DNA from: Bacteroidota bacterium | GTDB lineage: Bacteria > Bacteroidota > Bacteroidia > Bacteroidales > UBA12481 | Direction: 5' to 3' | Assembly (NCBI GenBank): GCA_018669475.1 | Contig: JABHCC010000085.1 | Location: 1-64,000 of the forward strand | DNA length: 64,000 nucleotides | Shown here: piece after piece, positions 53,101 to 62,111 of the stretch | How positions within the stretch are numbered: position 1 is the first letter of the stretch | Layout: the number at the start of each line of letters is the position of its first letter | The notes under the pieces: model-generated | The model's input: only the letters and a program-made list of their open reading frames with translations | What the model was told of the DNA's origin: nothing | Database searches by the model: none | Position numbers and translations under genes: made by a program

Positions 53101-53390
53101 TGAAGGCAGGTGATGTGATTTGAACCTATCGGATAGGGAATGGAATCAGATTTACGATAGTTGATAAACTTGCTACCATCATAACGATTTAGTCCATCCA
53201 GAGTTCCAAACCACATAAAGCCGAAATCATCCTGGGTGATGGCAGTCACAACACCATGAGTCAAACCATCATCAACTGTTAGTGATTTGAAATAATATTG
53301 TGTACTGTTTTGTCCAAAGCCTACAGCACTGCAGAGCGATGCTATCACTGTTGCGATAGCAAATACCAATGTAATTAATGATCTGCGCAT
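50121..53390 (-). CDS. Hybrid-type sensor histidine kinase with periplasmic beta-propeller and Y_Y_Y domain
   Basis: 1089 residues. The signal peptide is followed by a ~670-residue periplasmic region built of two seven-bladed-propeller-like sets with repeating DGLNRYDG, IWIGTW, WLGTNGKGIN and 'NIWVSTNNGIACF' blades, then a Y_Y_Y domain (about 690-765). A transmembrane helix (about 780-800) leads to a coiled coil and the HisKA domain (FFSIIAHDLRSPFSSLLG, phospho-His) and HATPase_c (RNLVSNAIKFTPTNGQI; DTGVGM; GTGLGLIVCKEF). Unlike the common hybrid two-component systems (HTCS), it stops here, lacking the receiver and AraC output. It probably senses a glycan fragment and needs a separate regulator. 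Confidence 0.92.
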   Translation of the reverse strand: MRRSLITLVFAIATVIASLCSAVGFGQNSTQYYFKSLTVDDGLTHGVVTAITQDDFGFMWFGTLDGLNRYDGSKFINYRKSDSIPYPIGSNHITCLQKAPDGKIWIGTWNAGLYRLDPRLQKFEALELPMEFREKYGNSKITGISIIDHFLYASFENSAWLMHNLHNDENQVFEVEYPEKPGHELIINSIAYQHGTIWLATKNAGIVGVKPGEAVVQHYNNSSEEPEVNYETTIKITPLDFPFLILATHDQHLHKLNTKTGESEYIRTAPSKKHHLASCPALLRQGKDSLWIGTIMCGLHLYHIPKDSLELISIEEYPGGINYNSINTLYRGQENILWLGTNGKGINYHTPINQQFKSFSSELKSHYKLDFESVRSVSTDKEWLYIGGYLGFNKINTLTGSRSFHLDGIPIYTQCQVENNKDLLILGVEGTYHYLYNKKTEELSRIYIEVTNQSGKSYKGEHIFDIMHLTENTYLMACIKGLMIIDIYKPKEGLILEHEPGNPNSLVDGEIKTLFRDQENNIWVGSRKKGFMILNESDLTFSPIKAIYPGAPDLSDGVNCINQDQNSNFWFGTNTGLVFFNPVSKKHKHYSLQDGLPNDLVCGVVDDLEGNIWVSTNNGIACFNTKTENFRVYTKHQGLPGNQYHRGSTYKSDSGTIYFCGYDGMVSFTPEDLDWELPRLKPILVNCRVNNQILQTDTLLPYKRSLEIKPDQNFIIFELSGMNYLYTEKEYFQYRIPEKSGKWIDLGQNNIFQLGDQKHGIYTIEIRASVNQIDWISSPHPLKLNIKAEFPETTAFKILIIGILTFFILLIIYLRFVFLRQQKNRLNLLFNSRTLELEQKGTELIKEIEQRKQTEQQLLDANSTKDKFFSIIAHDLRSPFSSLLGITSILNQEWDEYSESKKLEFVSLIRKNLENTYRLLINLLDWSRLQRGIIKPVFDNIDLFLLVEKVIVEVGPEAANKNIMISNFVPGSHKAFADAFMVSTLFRNLVSNAIKFTPTNGQIQISASVEDSMVTCCVKDTGVGMNEEVLSHLFSMNQQSLKKGTQGEKGTGLGLIVCKEFVQLLGGELTVISSPEGGSTFCFTLKEDS

Positions 53391-53412
53391 TAAACCGATT
53401 TCATTCGAAAGA

Positions 53413-53444
53413 CGAAAGTAGGGAATCTTTATTTCGGTATCAAC
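53413..53444 (-). promoter_or_regulatory. Putative promoter for the hybrid-type sensor gene
   Basis: On the minus strand gttg (rc of 53441-53444) is 20 nt from TACTTTCG (rc of 53413-53420), matching TTG and one mismatch from TAnnTTTG. It sits in the short gap between the sensor and the TonB receptor gene and would give a leader of about 16 nt. Confidence 0.35.
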
Positions 53445-53470
53445 ACCCGAAAAGTTTGTTCGTCAAAAAG

Positions 53471-55819
53471 TTAGAAGTTTATTCTATACAAGAACATCGG
53501 CGTGAAAGATGACTGGTAATTATGTTTCACGGTTCCGCTTGCCACATCAAAATACTGACTGTAGATATTTTTGTGATTGGTGAGATTCTGGAAGTCAATT
53601 GCCCATTCCTGTGAGAATTTTTTCATCGACATTTTGAAACTTAATCTAAGGTCAGTCCTGAAATAAGGATCAGCACGTTGTTCATAAGCCGTTACAGGAT
53701 CATAAACCGGATACCCCCATTGTTTTGATGCTTCAATATCAATAGAAGGAAATCTTTTTCCGCCTGCATAGACAGTTCTAAGATCAATTCCAATCAGGTT
53801 TTTTCCAATTTTAAGCTCGTAGCCTGTCAGAACATTGGTTATGAAATTTCCATTGAATTGTGTATTTCTCCACGGTTCTTCCAGGGTTTTGTATTTCGAT
53901 TGGTAAAGTGTTCCGGTTAAGAGAAAATAAAATCCGTCATTTAAATACCGTTCAAGAGTTAATTCCACACCATAATTCTTTCCAAGGCCTTCATTGACCA
54001 GATTGTCAACTCTATCCTGATGAAAGCTTGCCCCATAATTTGCCAAACTGAATGAAGAGGCTTCCGATTCAACAGGGATATCATACAAATACTGGTAGTA
54101 GGTTTCAATTTTTGTTCGGAAGTTCTCGCTGATCATCCAATTGTAATTCAGAGCAAACTGATGGCTTTTTGTCATGCCCAGATTGGTATTTGTTGTTATT
54201 TTGCTTCCATCATCCTCATAGCTCTGAGTGAAGTAAACCAGCAATGGTTGGATCTGGCTGTGAAGTCCATAGCCCAGGCCGAAGGTGTGAACAGGATTAG
54301 GTTCCCATTTTAAGCTGACCCGGGGCTCGAAAGATTTGGATTTGTTGAGATCAAGATACTGAAAATGGATTCCTCCTGTTGCAGTAATTTCATCTGAAAT
54401 GAAATGGTTTATTTGTGCAAAGCCTTCGGTGAGAAGGAGCTGTTCAGAATTTGATTCAGTTAGTAATTTGTAATTGTCTTTTTCGATGGCTACACTGTCG
54501 AGATAATCTGCCTGTATGGCCAGCATCCTGATACCAGCTTCAGCATATGTCTTTTGGCTGAATCGATGTTTTAAGGTAGATTTAATCTGAGTGTTAATTT
54601 CCTGATTGTCTTCACCATAATAGATCCACATTTCATCAGTATCCAGGTTGATAGAATCAATTTGAGTGTGAACCTGATGGCCGCTAAACCCGATCTGCGA
54701 CCTTATACGGGTATTCTTGGAGAAGAAATAGGTGTGGTTTAATCCCAGAGTAGCCATTTTTGAGCCATTCCGGGTGTTGAAACCTGCGGCATTATTATAG
54801 TTATTTTCGTTGTCATCCTGCTGTTCATAAAAAATCTCACTTAGGCCTCCTAATCCATAGAGTTGAAAGCGTCCGGCATTCTCTGTTGGCAAATCAATTT
54901 TGAAAGATATATCCTGATAGTCAGGTACTGCTCCCCCCGCAATATCAAAACCTAATTTATCTATTACTCCGAGAGTGCTGTATCTGTAATTCACCAGGTA
55001 GCTGGCTTGTCCGCCTTTTTTAAATGGTCCTTCTGTTCCCAGCTCAAAACCATTGAAGCCAACCTGAAACATTGTTTGTCTGTTTTGTTTGTTCCCGCTT
55101 CGCATCCGGAGGTCAAAAACACCTGAAATGGCATTGCCAAATTCTGCCGGGAAAGCACCAGTGTAAAAATCACTTCTGGCCAGGAGGTTGTTGTTAAGCA
55201 TACTTACGGGCCCACCCGTGCTTCCTGCTGCACCAAAATGGTTCGGATTGGGAATTGGTAAGCCATCAAGCCTCCAAAGCAATCCTGATGGTGCGTTTCC
55301 ACGAATTACAATATCATTGCGTTGATCACCGGCCATCAGTACACCTGCATAATTTTGGGCCATGCGAGCCGGATCGCCAAGACTACCGGCATATTTCTCT
55401 GTCTGCTCCACAGAAAAAGATCGAACACTTACTGAGGCCATCTGGTTTAGCGGAGTATCACGGCGGTTTCTGCCTGAGATAATAACTTCAGCCACTTCGG
55501 TAATATTTGCTTTGAGTTGAATGATCAATTGGGCATCCTTGCCTGCTTTAACCAAAATATTGGGAATTGTTTGAGATTCATATCCAATGAAACTGATACT
55601 TATGCTGTGTCGTCCCGGAGCCAGATTATTCAATGTAAACTGTCCGTTTTCATCACTGATTGATCCCTTGTTCGAATCAGATGAAATTATAACAACAGTG
55701 GCACCAGGTAAGGAGGTTTCCATTTCTTTATCCATAACCGTTCCGGTGATGTTTTGACCGATGCTTCCCAGAGTTATGGTAAGCAGAATTGCGATTGTTA
55801 ATGCGATTTGTTTTCTCAT
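53471..55819 (-). CDS. TonB-dependent outer-membrane receptor
   Basis: 782 residues. A signal peptide (ending SIGQ) is followed by a CarboxypepD_reg-like domain (NITGTVMDKEMETSLPGATV; IGYESQTIPNILVKAG), then a plug domain (TEVAEVIISGRNRRDTP; DIVIRGNAPSGLLWRLDGLPIPNPNHFG) and a beta-barrel ending in RINF, with a terminal aromatic residue as needed for outer-membrane assembly. It is shorter than SusC (~1000 aa) and no SusD gene follows, so it more likely imports a metal complex, vitamin or small glycan. It lies downstream of a membrane LytTR protein on the same strand, which may regulate it. Confidence 0.92.
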   Translation of the reverse strand: MRKQIALTIAILLTITLGSIGQNITGTVMDKEMETSLPGATVVIISSDSNKGSISDENGQFTLNNLAPGRHSISISFIGYESQTIPNILVKAGKDAQLIIQLKANITEVAEVIISGRNRRDTPLNQMASVSVRSFSVEQTEKYAGSLGDPARMAQNYAGVLMAGDQRNDIVIRGNAPSGLLWRLDGLPIPNPNHFGAAGSTGGPVSMLNNNLLARSDFYTGAFPAEFGNAISGVFDLRMRSGNKQNRQTMFQVGFNGFELGTEGPFKKGGQASYLVNYRYSTLGVIDKLGFDIAGGAVPDYQDISFKIDLPTENAGRFQLYGLGGLSEIFYEQQDDNENNYNNAAGFNTRNGSKMATLGLNHTYFFSKNTRIRSQIGFSGHQVHTQIDSINLDTDEMWIYYGEDNQEINTQIKSTLKHRFSQKTYAEAGIRMLAIQADYLDSVAIEKDNYKLLTESNSEQLLLTEGFAQINHFISDEITATGGIHFQYLDLNKSKSFEPRVSLKWEPNPVHTFGLGYGLHSQIQPLLVYFTQSYEDDGSKITTNTNLGMTKSHQFALNYNWMISENFRTKIETYYQYLYDIPVESEASSFSLANYGASFHQDRVDNLVNEGLGKNYGVELTLERYLNDGFYFLLTGTLYQSKYKTLEEPWRNTQFNGNFITNVLTGYELKIGKNLIGIDLRTVYAGGKRFPSIDIEASKQWGYPVYDPVTAYEQRADPYFRTDLRLSFKMSMKKFSQEWAIDFQNLTNHKNIYSQYFDVASGTVKHNYQSSFTPMFLYRINF

Positions 55820-55838
55820 GTTTATTTTCTGTTTAGGG

Positions 55839-55846
55839 CAAATCTA
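55839..55846 (-). promoter_or_regulatory. -7 box TAGATTTG upstream of the TonB receptor
   Basis: Perfect TAnnTTTG on the minus strand, 20 nt before the start codon. No TTTG was found at the usual -33 position, though T-rich sequence is present there. If real, the receptor can be transcribed independently of the LytTR gene. Confidence 0.35.
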
Positions 55847-55927
55847 AACTGTGAAAATGACATGAAAAAGTTTATGTGACCTTCAGGAAAGAATTGGGAT
55901 ATTCAGGAATGAATTGGTACTATTGGG

Positions 55928-56785
55928 CTAAAACGGGGATAATTGGGAAACCTCAAATTGTCGACTAACTGGCACCTGAGTGTCAAGGTTTTTGAGATCA
56001 AGCAAGTAACCTCTGGCATTCCCTGATATATTTTCAAGGAGTTGTTTATTGATTATGTACGACTGATGGCATCTGACGAATTGTGCTTGATCAGAGAGCT
56101 GCTCCTCAAAGGCTTTTAATGAACCACGTAGAACTTCTCTTTTAGTGCTTTCTCCTGATCGGTGAAAAACGGCCACATAATTACCCTCACTCTTTATACA
56201 AATCAGCCCAGATGATTGAAGGAGTATTGTGTCAGTTTTTCCTTCACCATATAGTTGAATCTCTACATTGTTAATTGTGTGAGGACCTTCTGTCATCTTA
56301 CCTGAAATGCTTTCTGCCCTGGTAGAATACCGGATGAAATAGATACGTTCAAACCAAAATAGTAATATTATCACTGGAAATATTCCGACTGATAGGGTTA
56401 CACCAAGAAAATAGAGTAAACTCCTGGTTTCTTCTGCATGAAAAGTAGCATATCGGTAGAAAAGCCAATTGGCAATGGCAATGATGCTGATATTCCAAAC
56501 ACTTGTCAGCAAGGCACTTCCAATAGTGTATTTGTCTGACTCAAATTGTGTCTTGAAAAGGATAGCAAGCAGAGCAAAGTTCATAATCATCACAATAGCT
56601 GTGATTAGCCCGTATCCGGCAGAGGTCAGCCAAAGATGTGATTCTGAATCCTGGCTTGGAAACGGTCTGAAAATAACCAGGAAGCTAAAAATAAAAATGC
56701 CAAATAGAATTGAAATCAGAGAATTCTGACCAAGTCGGTTCCCGATCGGGAAAGGACGTTGCAACCATTTAAGTAATCCGGTCAT
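55928..56785 (-). CDS. Membrane-anchored LytTR-family transcriptional regulator
   Basis: 285 residues from the ATG at 56785; the frame is open for another ~107 codons but this would overlap the divergent oxidoreductase gene and adds nothing recognisable. Four transmembrane helices (about 25-45, 55-78, 92-110, 125-147) are followed by a LytTR DNA-binding domain (about 185-285): LQSSGLICIKSEGNYVAVFHRSGE and FVRCHQSYIINKQLLENI. No receiver domain is present, so DNA binding is probably controlled by the membrane part directly. It is encoded upstream of the TonB receptor on the same strand, 108 nt away. Confidence 0.85.
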   Translation of the reverse strand: MTGLLKWLQRPFPIGNRLGQNSLISILFGIFIFSFLVIFRPFPSQDSESHLWLTSAGYGLITAIVMIMNFALLAILFKTQFESDKYTIGSALLTSVWNISIIAIANWLFYRYATFHAEETRSLLYFLGVTLSVGIFPVIILLFWFERIYFIRYSTRAESISGKMTEGPHTINNVEIQLYGEGKTDTILLQSSGLICIKSEGNYVAVFHRSGESTKREVLRGSLKAFEEQLSDQAQFVRCHQSYIINKQLLENISGNARGYLLDLKNLDTQVPVSRQFEVSQLSPF

Positions 56786-56873
56786 ATCCACAAAGATATT
56801 ATTAATTTTCCCTTCATTATAACAGAAAGAGATCGGCTGCTTAACTTTATTACCTTTGAAAAAACTAATCCCC

Positions 56874-58139
56874 ATGCAAAGAAGAAATTTCCTTAAATCA
56901 ACAGCTGCAGTATCCACCTTTACTATTGTGCAGCCTTCAATAGCCTTTGGTTCAAAAATTAATTCAGCAATTAAAATTGGTATAATTGGTTGTGGCAACA
57001 GGGGGAGTAGTGTAATAGCTTCGATGTCGCGACACACAAATATCCATATCGCAGCAATGGCCGATCTTTTCAGTGATAAACTTGATATTGCCAGACCGAG
57101 GCTCAATAAGTTAAATACCGATAAGGGATTAGCAAAAATTTCTCAGTCAAAAATTTATTCCGGAAAAAATGCCTACCTCGAACTGATTAATGATCCCGAT
57201 CTCGATGCTGTTTTAATCTCATCACCAGCATACACCCATCCTGAATTTTTATCTGAAGCAATAAAAGCCGGTAAGCATGCATATTGTGAAAAACCTATGG
57301 CTGTTGATGCAGCGGGATGCAGTCGGATTGTAAGACTGGGGCAGGAGATTGATGGTAAACTCAGTGTGGTAATTGGATTCCAGATCAGACACGCTTCACC
57401 CTATATGGAAATGGTTAAAAGAGTGAAACGGGGAGATATTGGCAAAGTCATTAATGCCCAGTTGTACTATTTCTCATCCGGAACCCCCGTACGGCCATAT
57501 CCTCAGGCTTCATGGGATGAGCAGCGAATAAGGAATCAATATAAATTCAGGGCTTTATCCGGAGGAATATTACTTGATCAGGGAATTCATATGCTGGATG
57601 TATGTAATTGGACACTCGGAGCACATCCTATTGATGCCATCGGAAGAGGGGGAAGAAATGAAGCACCTGATTTTGGGGATGGATGGAATAATTTCCAGGT
57701 GATATATCAGTATCCTGATGATATAAGTGTGAGCTTGCATTCCACACAGTTTGGCCCTCATTTTGGCGATGTGTGTGCCCGATTTACCGGAACCAAAGGA
57801 ATAGCCGAGGCACATTATACTAGAGGAGTTTTTATCACCGGTGATAATGCCTGGGATTCAGGTATGCTGCGTGATAATCGTAAGCCAATAACTCCGGAGC
57901 AACGCTCATCAGGTGTATTTCCATCTGCCCTTCATGATGCCGATGCTAATAAGGAAAAGGCCTTCATCAATAGTATTGAAAGCGGAAATTTCCTAAACGA
58001 AACCCAATCAGGAGCTAACTCAACATTGTCGGCAATTCTGGGAAGAGAAGCCGCAACAAAAGGCGAACAGTACACCTGGGATGAAATGAAATTTGAGAAT
58101 AAAAAAATCCCGCATGACCTGAAAAATGTAGGATGGTAA
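56874..58139 (+). CDS. Gfo/Idh/MocA-family oxidoreductase with Tat signal
   Basis: 421 residues from the ATG at 56874; a TTG six codons earlier is less likely. The Tat signal MQRRNFLKSTAAVST is followed by a Rossmann fold (KIGIIGCGNRGSSVI; AMADLFSDKLD) and the AYCEKPMAVDA loop. The second domain holds the active-site region GILLDQGIHMLDVCNWTLG, with Asp and His likely catalytic. It is an exported NAD-dependent sugar or polyol oxidoreductase of unknown substrate, related to but distinct from the enzyme at 41917-43398. It is divergent from the LytTR membrane regulator and convergent with the second LytTR response regulator. Confidence 0.87.
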   Translation: MQRRNFLKSTAAVSTFTIVQPSIAFGSKINSAIKIGIIGCGNRGSSVIASMSRHTNIHIAAMADLFSDKLDIARPRLNKLNTDKGLAKISQSKIYSGKNAYLELINDPDLDAVLISSPAYTHPEFLSEAIKAGKHAYCEKPMAVDAAGCSRIVRLGQEIDGKLSVVIGFQIRHASPYMEMVKRVKRGDIGKVINAQLYYFSSGTPVRPYPQASWDEQRIRNQYKFRALSGGILLDQGIHMLDVCNWTLGAHPIDAIGRGGRNEAPDFGDGWNNFQVIYQYPDDISVSLHSTQFGPHFGDVCARFTGTKGIAEAHYTRGVFITGDNAWDSGMLRDNRKPITPEQRSSGVFPSALHDADANKEKAFINSIESGNFLNETQSGANSTLSAILGREAATKGEQYTWDEMKFENKKIPHDLKNVGW

Positions 58140-58148
58140 TTTTCCTCC

Positions 58149-58898
58149 TTAACGTTCCATAAGCCGCAGCTGTACTTCCTCTTTTCGCGATCGGGAAACC
58201 GGAACCATGCTGTTGTCAGACATTTGCAGGTATCCCCCGTCGCGACGTACAAAAGCAAGCACTTCTGAAAGGTTAACCAGATGAGACTGATGAACCCTGA
58301 TGAACCCCATGGGTGTCAGGGCTTTTTCGTATTCTTTCAGGGTTTTACAAATAATGAGTTTTTTACCTCCTTTAAGATAAAACTCAGTATAACTGCGATC
58401 ACTCTGGCAATGAATGATGTTTTTTACCGGTACAAATTCTACTTTGTCTTCAGTAGGCAGAGGCAGACGCTTTTCGGCAAAGGTCAGCTGCTGATTTGAC
58501 ACCAGATTTTTCAATAATATGTTTTCTTCAGCAAGATTGATTTTCATCTGTACTTTCTCCACCGCCTGCCTGAGTTCAGATATGTCAATTGGTTTGAGAA
58601 GAAAATCAACAGCATTGAAACGAAAAGCCTGGAAAGCATATTGATCGTATGCTGTAATGAAAATGATTTCGAAGTCAACCTTATCAAGCTGAGCCAGCAA
58701 ATCAAAGGCATCGCCACCTGGCATTCGAACATCAAGGAAAATCAGATCGGGTAGGAGAGACTGAATGCGCTCCTGGGCTGAAAAAATCTCAGCAGCCTCC
58801 CCAATGACCTCAATCTCAGGGCAATGCTTCTTAAGCAAAGCCTTAAGATTCTCCCGGTTCGATTGTTCATCGTCTACAATGAGTGCCCTGATTGTCAT
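58149..58898 (-). CDS. LytTR-family response regulator (second)
   Basis: 249 residues. The receiver domain begins IRALIVDDEQSNRENLKALL, with the phospho-acceptor Asp in LIFLDVRMPGGDAF and the Lys in FLLKPIDI. The LytTR domain (about 150-249) reads EFVPVKNIIHCQSDRSYTEFYLKGGK and FIRVHQSHLVNLSEVLAFVRRDGGYL. The ATG lies 2 nt after the stop of the large kinase, so the two form a tightly coupled pair. It is convergent with the Gfo/Idh gene (9 nt between stops). DNA targets are unknown; LytTR domains bind direct-repeat sites upstream of regulated genes. Confidence 0.92.
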   Translation of the reverse strand: MTIRALIVDDEQSNRENLKALLKKHCPEIEVIGEAAEIFSAQERIQSLLPDLIFLDVRMPGGDAFDLLAQLDKVDFEIIFITAYDQYAFQAFRFNAVDFLLKPIDISELRQAVEKVQMKINLAEENILLKNLVSNQQLTFAEKRLPLPTEDKVEFVPVKNIIHCQSDRSYTEFYLKGGKKLIICKTLKEYEKALTPMGFIRVHQSHLVNLSEVLAFVRRDGGYLQMSDNSMVPVSRSRKEEVQLRLMER

Positions 58899-58900
58899 TC

Positions 58901-61900
58901 TTATTCCATTGGCAGAACAAATTGAACAGTAGTGCCTTGCTTGTTCGGGTTTTCGATAATATCTACTTTAATTCTTCCTTCGAAACTCTGATTCAATAAA
59001 TCTACACGCTGACGGGTCAGCTTCCATCCTTGTCCGAGTCCGTTCGATTCTAAATGTCGTGATTTTTTTAATCCTATCCCATTATCACTTACCTGTACAA
59101 TCAAATTTTCCTTGTCTCCGGTGAAAGAGATGTCAATTTCTCCTTTATTTTGCAATCCGGCTATCCCATGTATCAGAGCATTTTCCACATGCGGTTGTAT
59201 CATCAGTGGAGGGATCTCGATAGCATCTGTATCAAGTTTCGGATCGATATTCATCCGGCAGGTAAATACTTGTCTTAAACCCTCGAGTTGAAGATAGGTT
59301 TGTAAAGTTTCAATCTCTTCGGATAAGCTAATCCGTTTCTGTGTGGAATGTTCTAATATCCTTCGGATGAGTTTTGCGAATTTGGCGAGATAGGTATTGG
59401 CTTTGTCAATTTCATTGTGATTGATCAAGTTTTGGATGCTCGTGAGGGCATTGAATAAAAAATGTGGATTCATTCTCGAGCGAACAGCATCGAGCTCTAA
59501 TTCTGCCATTTTACGTTTGAGTACCTGACGGGCTTCACGGCGGATATTTCTTCGTCGTATCACGAGAAAAATGAACATGGCGATAAATACCACAGCGGTG
59601 AGTATGGCCCAGAATAACCTGGTGTTTATTGTTTTTGGCGGCTCAGGGGCTTGCTCCATTTGTGGCCATGAAAGAAGATTCGTTGGTGTGATATTATTAT
59701 TAGGATACCGATAATAATGAGCAATTTGTAAATCCCGGTCAATGTCAAGCCTCAAGTCGGTTCTGCCGGCAAAGTGTTCAACAATTCTGTCAACGGATTC
59801 CTGATCAGTAACATAAATTCTGTTTTGCGTCTTGAGTGAATCCAGAATGTTTTGTGATATTGCTTCCTCCCCTGTATAGAACAATATGCTAACAAGGCCT
59901 TCCTGAAGTTTGTCTTCCGCTTTTCGGCTGGCTTCCATCAGCTTAGTGTATAATTCCTGCTCTTTAACATTGACCAAATCATTTTGTAGCTGAGTAAAAC
60001 GATTTGTGAAGACCGGGGGTTTTGTGAACGGACCCAGGTGAATAACTTTTCCCCGAAAATCTTCAATTTGATGAACCTTGTTATTTACATCCTTGAAACT
60101 GAGATTGAGAACTTTTTGTCCGGGCAGTATTTTTGCATATCGCTGCCATTTTTCCTCCAGGTAATTACCATATTCTGAACCCCGATAATGGGTGATGAAG
60201 TAGCGATAGTACTTTTCAGCCACTGATGAGTAGAAAAGGTTCATCCTGGCATCGGTGAGTGTGGCTAAGACGTAATACTTGTCCCAACCTTTTAATATGG
60301 CCCCAACTGTTTCAAGCATGTAGCTAAAATAATAATCTCCAACACCAACACCTTGGTTAGTTGCAGTAAATGCAGTTACAATTCTGGTTATAAAGCGCTT
60401 ATATGAGGCAGATTTATAGCCATTAAAATTATTCAGATACTTATAAAATGAGTTCAAACTGTCGGCCGGATTGAAATCTATTGAGTTGATATTTGGCCCC
60501 ATTATCTCATTTAAGCGGTATTCAAGCTCCTCATATTGCGATTCAAGCTCAAACCACTCCCTGAATTCTGCGCAATAGAGATTTTTCTCTTGCTCATACC
60601 TTTTTTGCGCCTGGGCCAATTCTTGAAGTGTTATATTTGGATGGAGGTTGGAATAGCCAAGTATGTAAGAATTTAACAGGGCTTGTTCTTGCCATGTTGA
60701 TCCAAAAAATCCAATATCCTGTCCGAACCGCCTAAGATCAAGAGAAAACTTAACTGTATCGCCCGGTCTGACAAATATCCTTATTTGCCTTGGATCGCTT
60801 TCATATGATTGATATAATTTGTAATCCTCAGGAAAATAAACTGTGATCACATCCGGACCCGCAGGGAGATCTCCTGAAAAACTAAGAGACTGGCCGGTTT
60901 CATCAATATCAAATACCCGTATGTCAGATTTCAAGCCTGATGATGGAAATTTAACTACCACCTTACAGGAGTCACAGCCCCGAATGTCACCAATAATCAG
61001 AGCCGGTTTATTGACTGTTGAGAGATTTTTGATTTTATGTATACTGGTTTTCCCGGTGAAGCGGATTTTGCGTGGTTCAATGTTATAGTAGGGGACATTG
61101 AACCAATAGTTTATGTTCCAGATTTCAGAAAACATTTTTATTCGGTCGATCCCATCGTAGTTGAAAGAATCCACACAGTGGTTTTGCTGATCCCAAAACA
61201 GTTGACCATCCTGATCCAATAAGAATGATTCTTTTGAATCCGGATTTTTTGGCCGGGTAAGATGGAAATCAGTAATAAGCTCAAAGGGTTTTTCATTACC
61301 ACCTGTAGGAGTGGTCCATTTCATGTTTGAAACCAGCTCTAAGTCACTTATGCTCCAGGGATAACTTTTCAAAGGCTCACCAGAATTCAGGGCATGCAAG
61401 TTGGGAAAAACATCATTGATCAGTTTGGTATAATACTCCTCACTTATCCGGGTAGTTATGTAACCATATGATAATCGTGATTTAAGAGCATTCCGCTTAC
61501 GTTTATGAATGCTCATCGCCACTTCATCCCTGAATTCCTGAATACCATCTATTTTCAAAACCTTCCCCCAGGCATCCATCTCAAACCTGATCTTCCTCCC
61601 CTGATCAGCTAAGTTTACCAGGGTATTGGCAGTTGAATCGAAAGAGGTAACAAAACGATCCATCTTGTTTTCAAAGCCCTCTAAAAAGCTCGTTTTTTCG
61701 AACGATGATGTAAGCTCAAGCTGCATGTCGTATTTATTTCTTCCCAGCTTCAGTACTTCAAATTCCAGAATTTTAATGTCTTGCCGCTGTACCACTTTTC
61801 CCCTTGTGGTATCGTTAACCTCAAAGCGATGTTCATACTGAATAATCTGACCCTTATCAAAAAGGTATTTCAAGTCTGATTTCTGTGCGGTCACAGATGA

Positions 61901-61954
61901 ACTGATGAAGAAAAAAATAATTAGCCTAAGCAGAAAAAGACTTGAACGGTGCAT
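58901..61954 (-). CDS. LytS-type histidine kinase with large exported N-terminal region including a thioredoxin-like domain
   Basis: 1017 residues. After a signal peptide (ending VTAQ), about 740 residues lie outside the cytoplasm: a beta-rich part (25-340), helical segments and, from about 620, a thioredoxin/TlpA-like domain (GQKVLNLSFKDVNNKVHQIEDFRGKVIHLGPFTKPP; described) with no CxxC motif. One transmembrane helix (about 785-805) is followed by a short coiled coil and the His_kinase/HATPase module: RMNPHFLFNALTSIQNLI with the phospho-His and PPLMIQPHVENALIHG. It pairs with the following LytTR regulator. The exported part is far longer than in typical LytS kinases. Confidence 0.88.
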   Translation of the reverse strand: MHRSSLFLLRLIIFFFISSSVTAQKSDLKYLFDKGQIIQYEHRFEVNDTTRGKVVQRQDIKILEFEVLKLGRNKYDMQLELTSSFEKTSFLEGFENKMDRFVTSFDSTANTLVNLADQGRKIRFEMDAWGKVLKIDGIQEFRDEVAMSIHKRKRNALKSRLSYGYITTRISEEYYTKLINDVFPNLHALNSGEPLKSYPWSISDLELVSNMKWTTPTGGNEKPFELITDFHLTRPKNPDSKESFLLDQDGQLFWDQQNHCVDSFNYDGIDRIKMFSEIWNINYWFNVPYYNIEPRKIRFTGKTSIHKIKNLSTVNKPALIIGDIRGCDSCKVVVKFPSSGLKSDIRVFDIDETGQSLSFSGDLPAGPDVITVYFPEDYKLYQSYESDPRQIRIFVRPGDTVKFSLDLRRFGQDIGFFGSTWQEQALLNSYILGYSNLHPNITLQELAQAQKRYEQEKNLYCAEFREWFELESQYEELEYRLNEIMGPNINSIDFNPADSLNSFYKYLNNFNGYKSASYKRFITRIVTAFTATNQGVGVGDYYFSYMLETVGAILKGWDKYYVLATLTDARMNLFYSSVAEKYYRYFITHYRGSEYGNYLEEKWQRYAKILPGQKVLNLSFKDVNNKVHQIEDFRGKVIHLGPFTKPPVFTNRFTQLQNDLVNVKEQELYTKLMEASRKAEDKLQEGLVSILFYTGEEAISQNILDSLKTQNRIYVTDQESVDRIVEHFAGRTDLRLDIDRDLQIAHYYRYPNNNITPTNLLSWPQMEQAPEPPKTINTRLFWAILTAVVFIAMFIFLVIRRRNIRREARQVLKRKMAELELDAVRSRMNPHFLFNALTSIQNLINHNEIDKANTYLAKFAKLIRRILEHSTQKRISLSEEIETLQTYLQLEGLRQVFTCRMNIDPKLDTDAIEIPPLMIQPHVENALIHGIAGLQNKGEIDISFTGDKENLIVQVSDNGIGLKKSRHLESNGLGQGWKLTRQRVDLLNQSFEGRIKVDIIENPNKQGTTVQFVLPME

Positions 61955-62111
61955 ATTTGTGGTGTTTAATTATGAATAAAAATATTATTCTCCCGGATGG
62001 TATACAAGAGGCATTTAACACCTGACCGTTTTGGCAAAACATTTGGTAAGTAAACGAAGAGATGCAATAGTAAGTATTTTGTTAAATTCGCAATATAACT
62101 TACATACCGCT

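Noticed and set aside
53471-55819. SusC/SusD glycan uptake pair
   Set aside because: The receptor is shorter than SusC and no SusD-like lipoprotein gene lies next to it.
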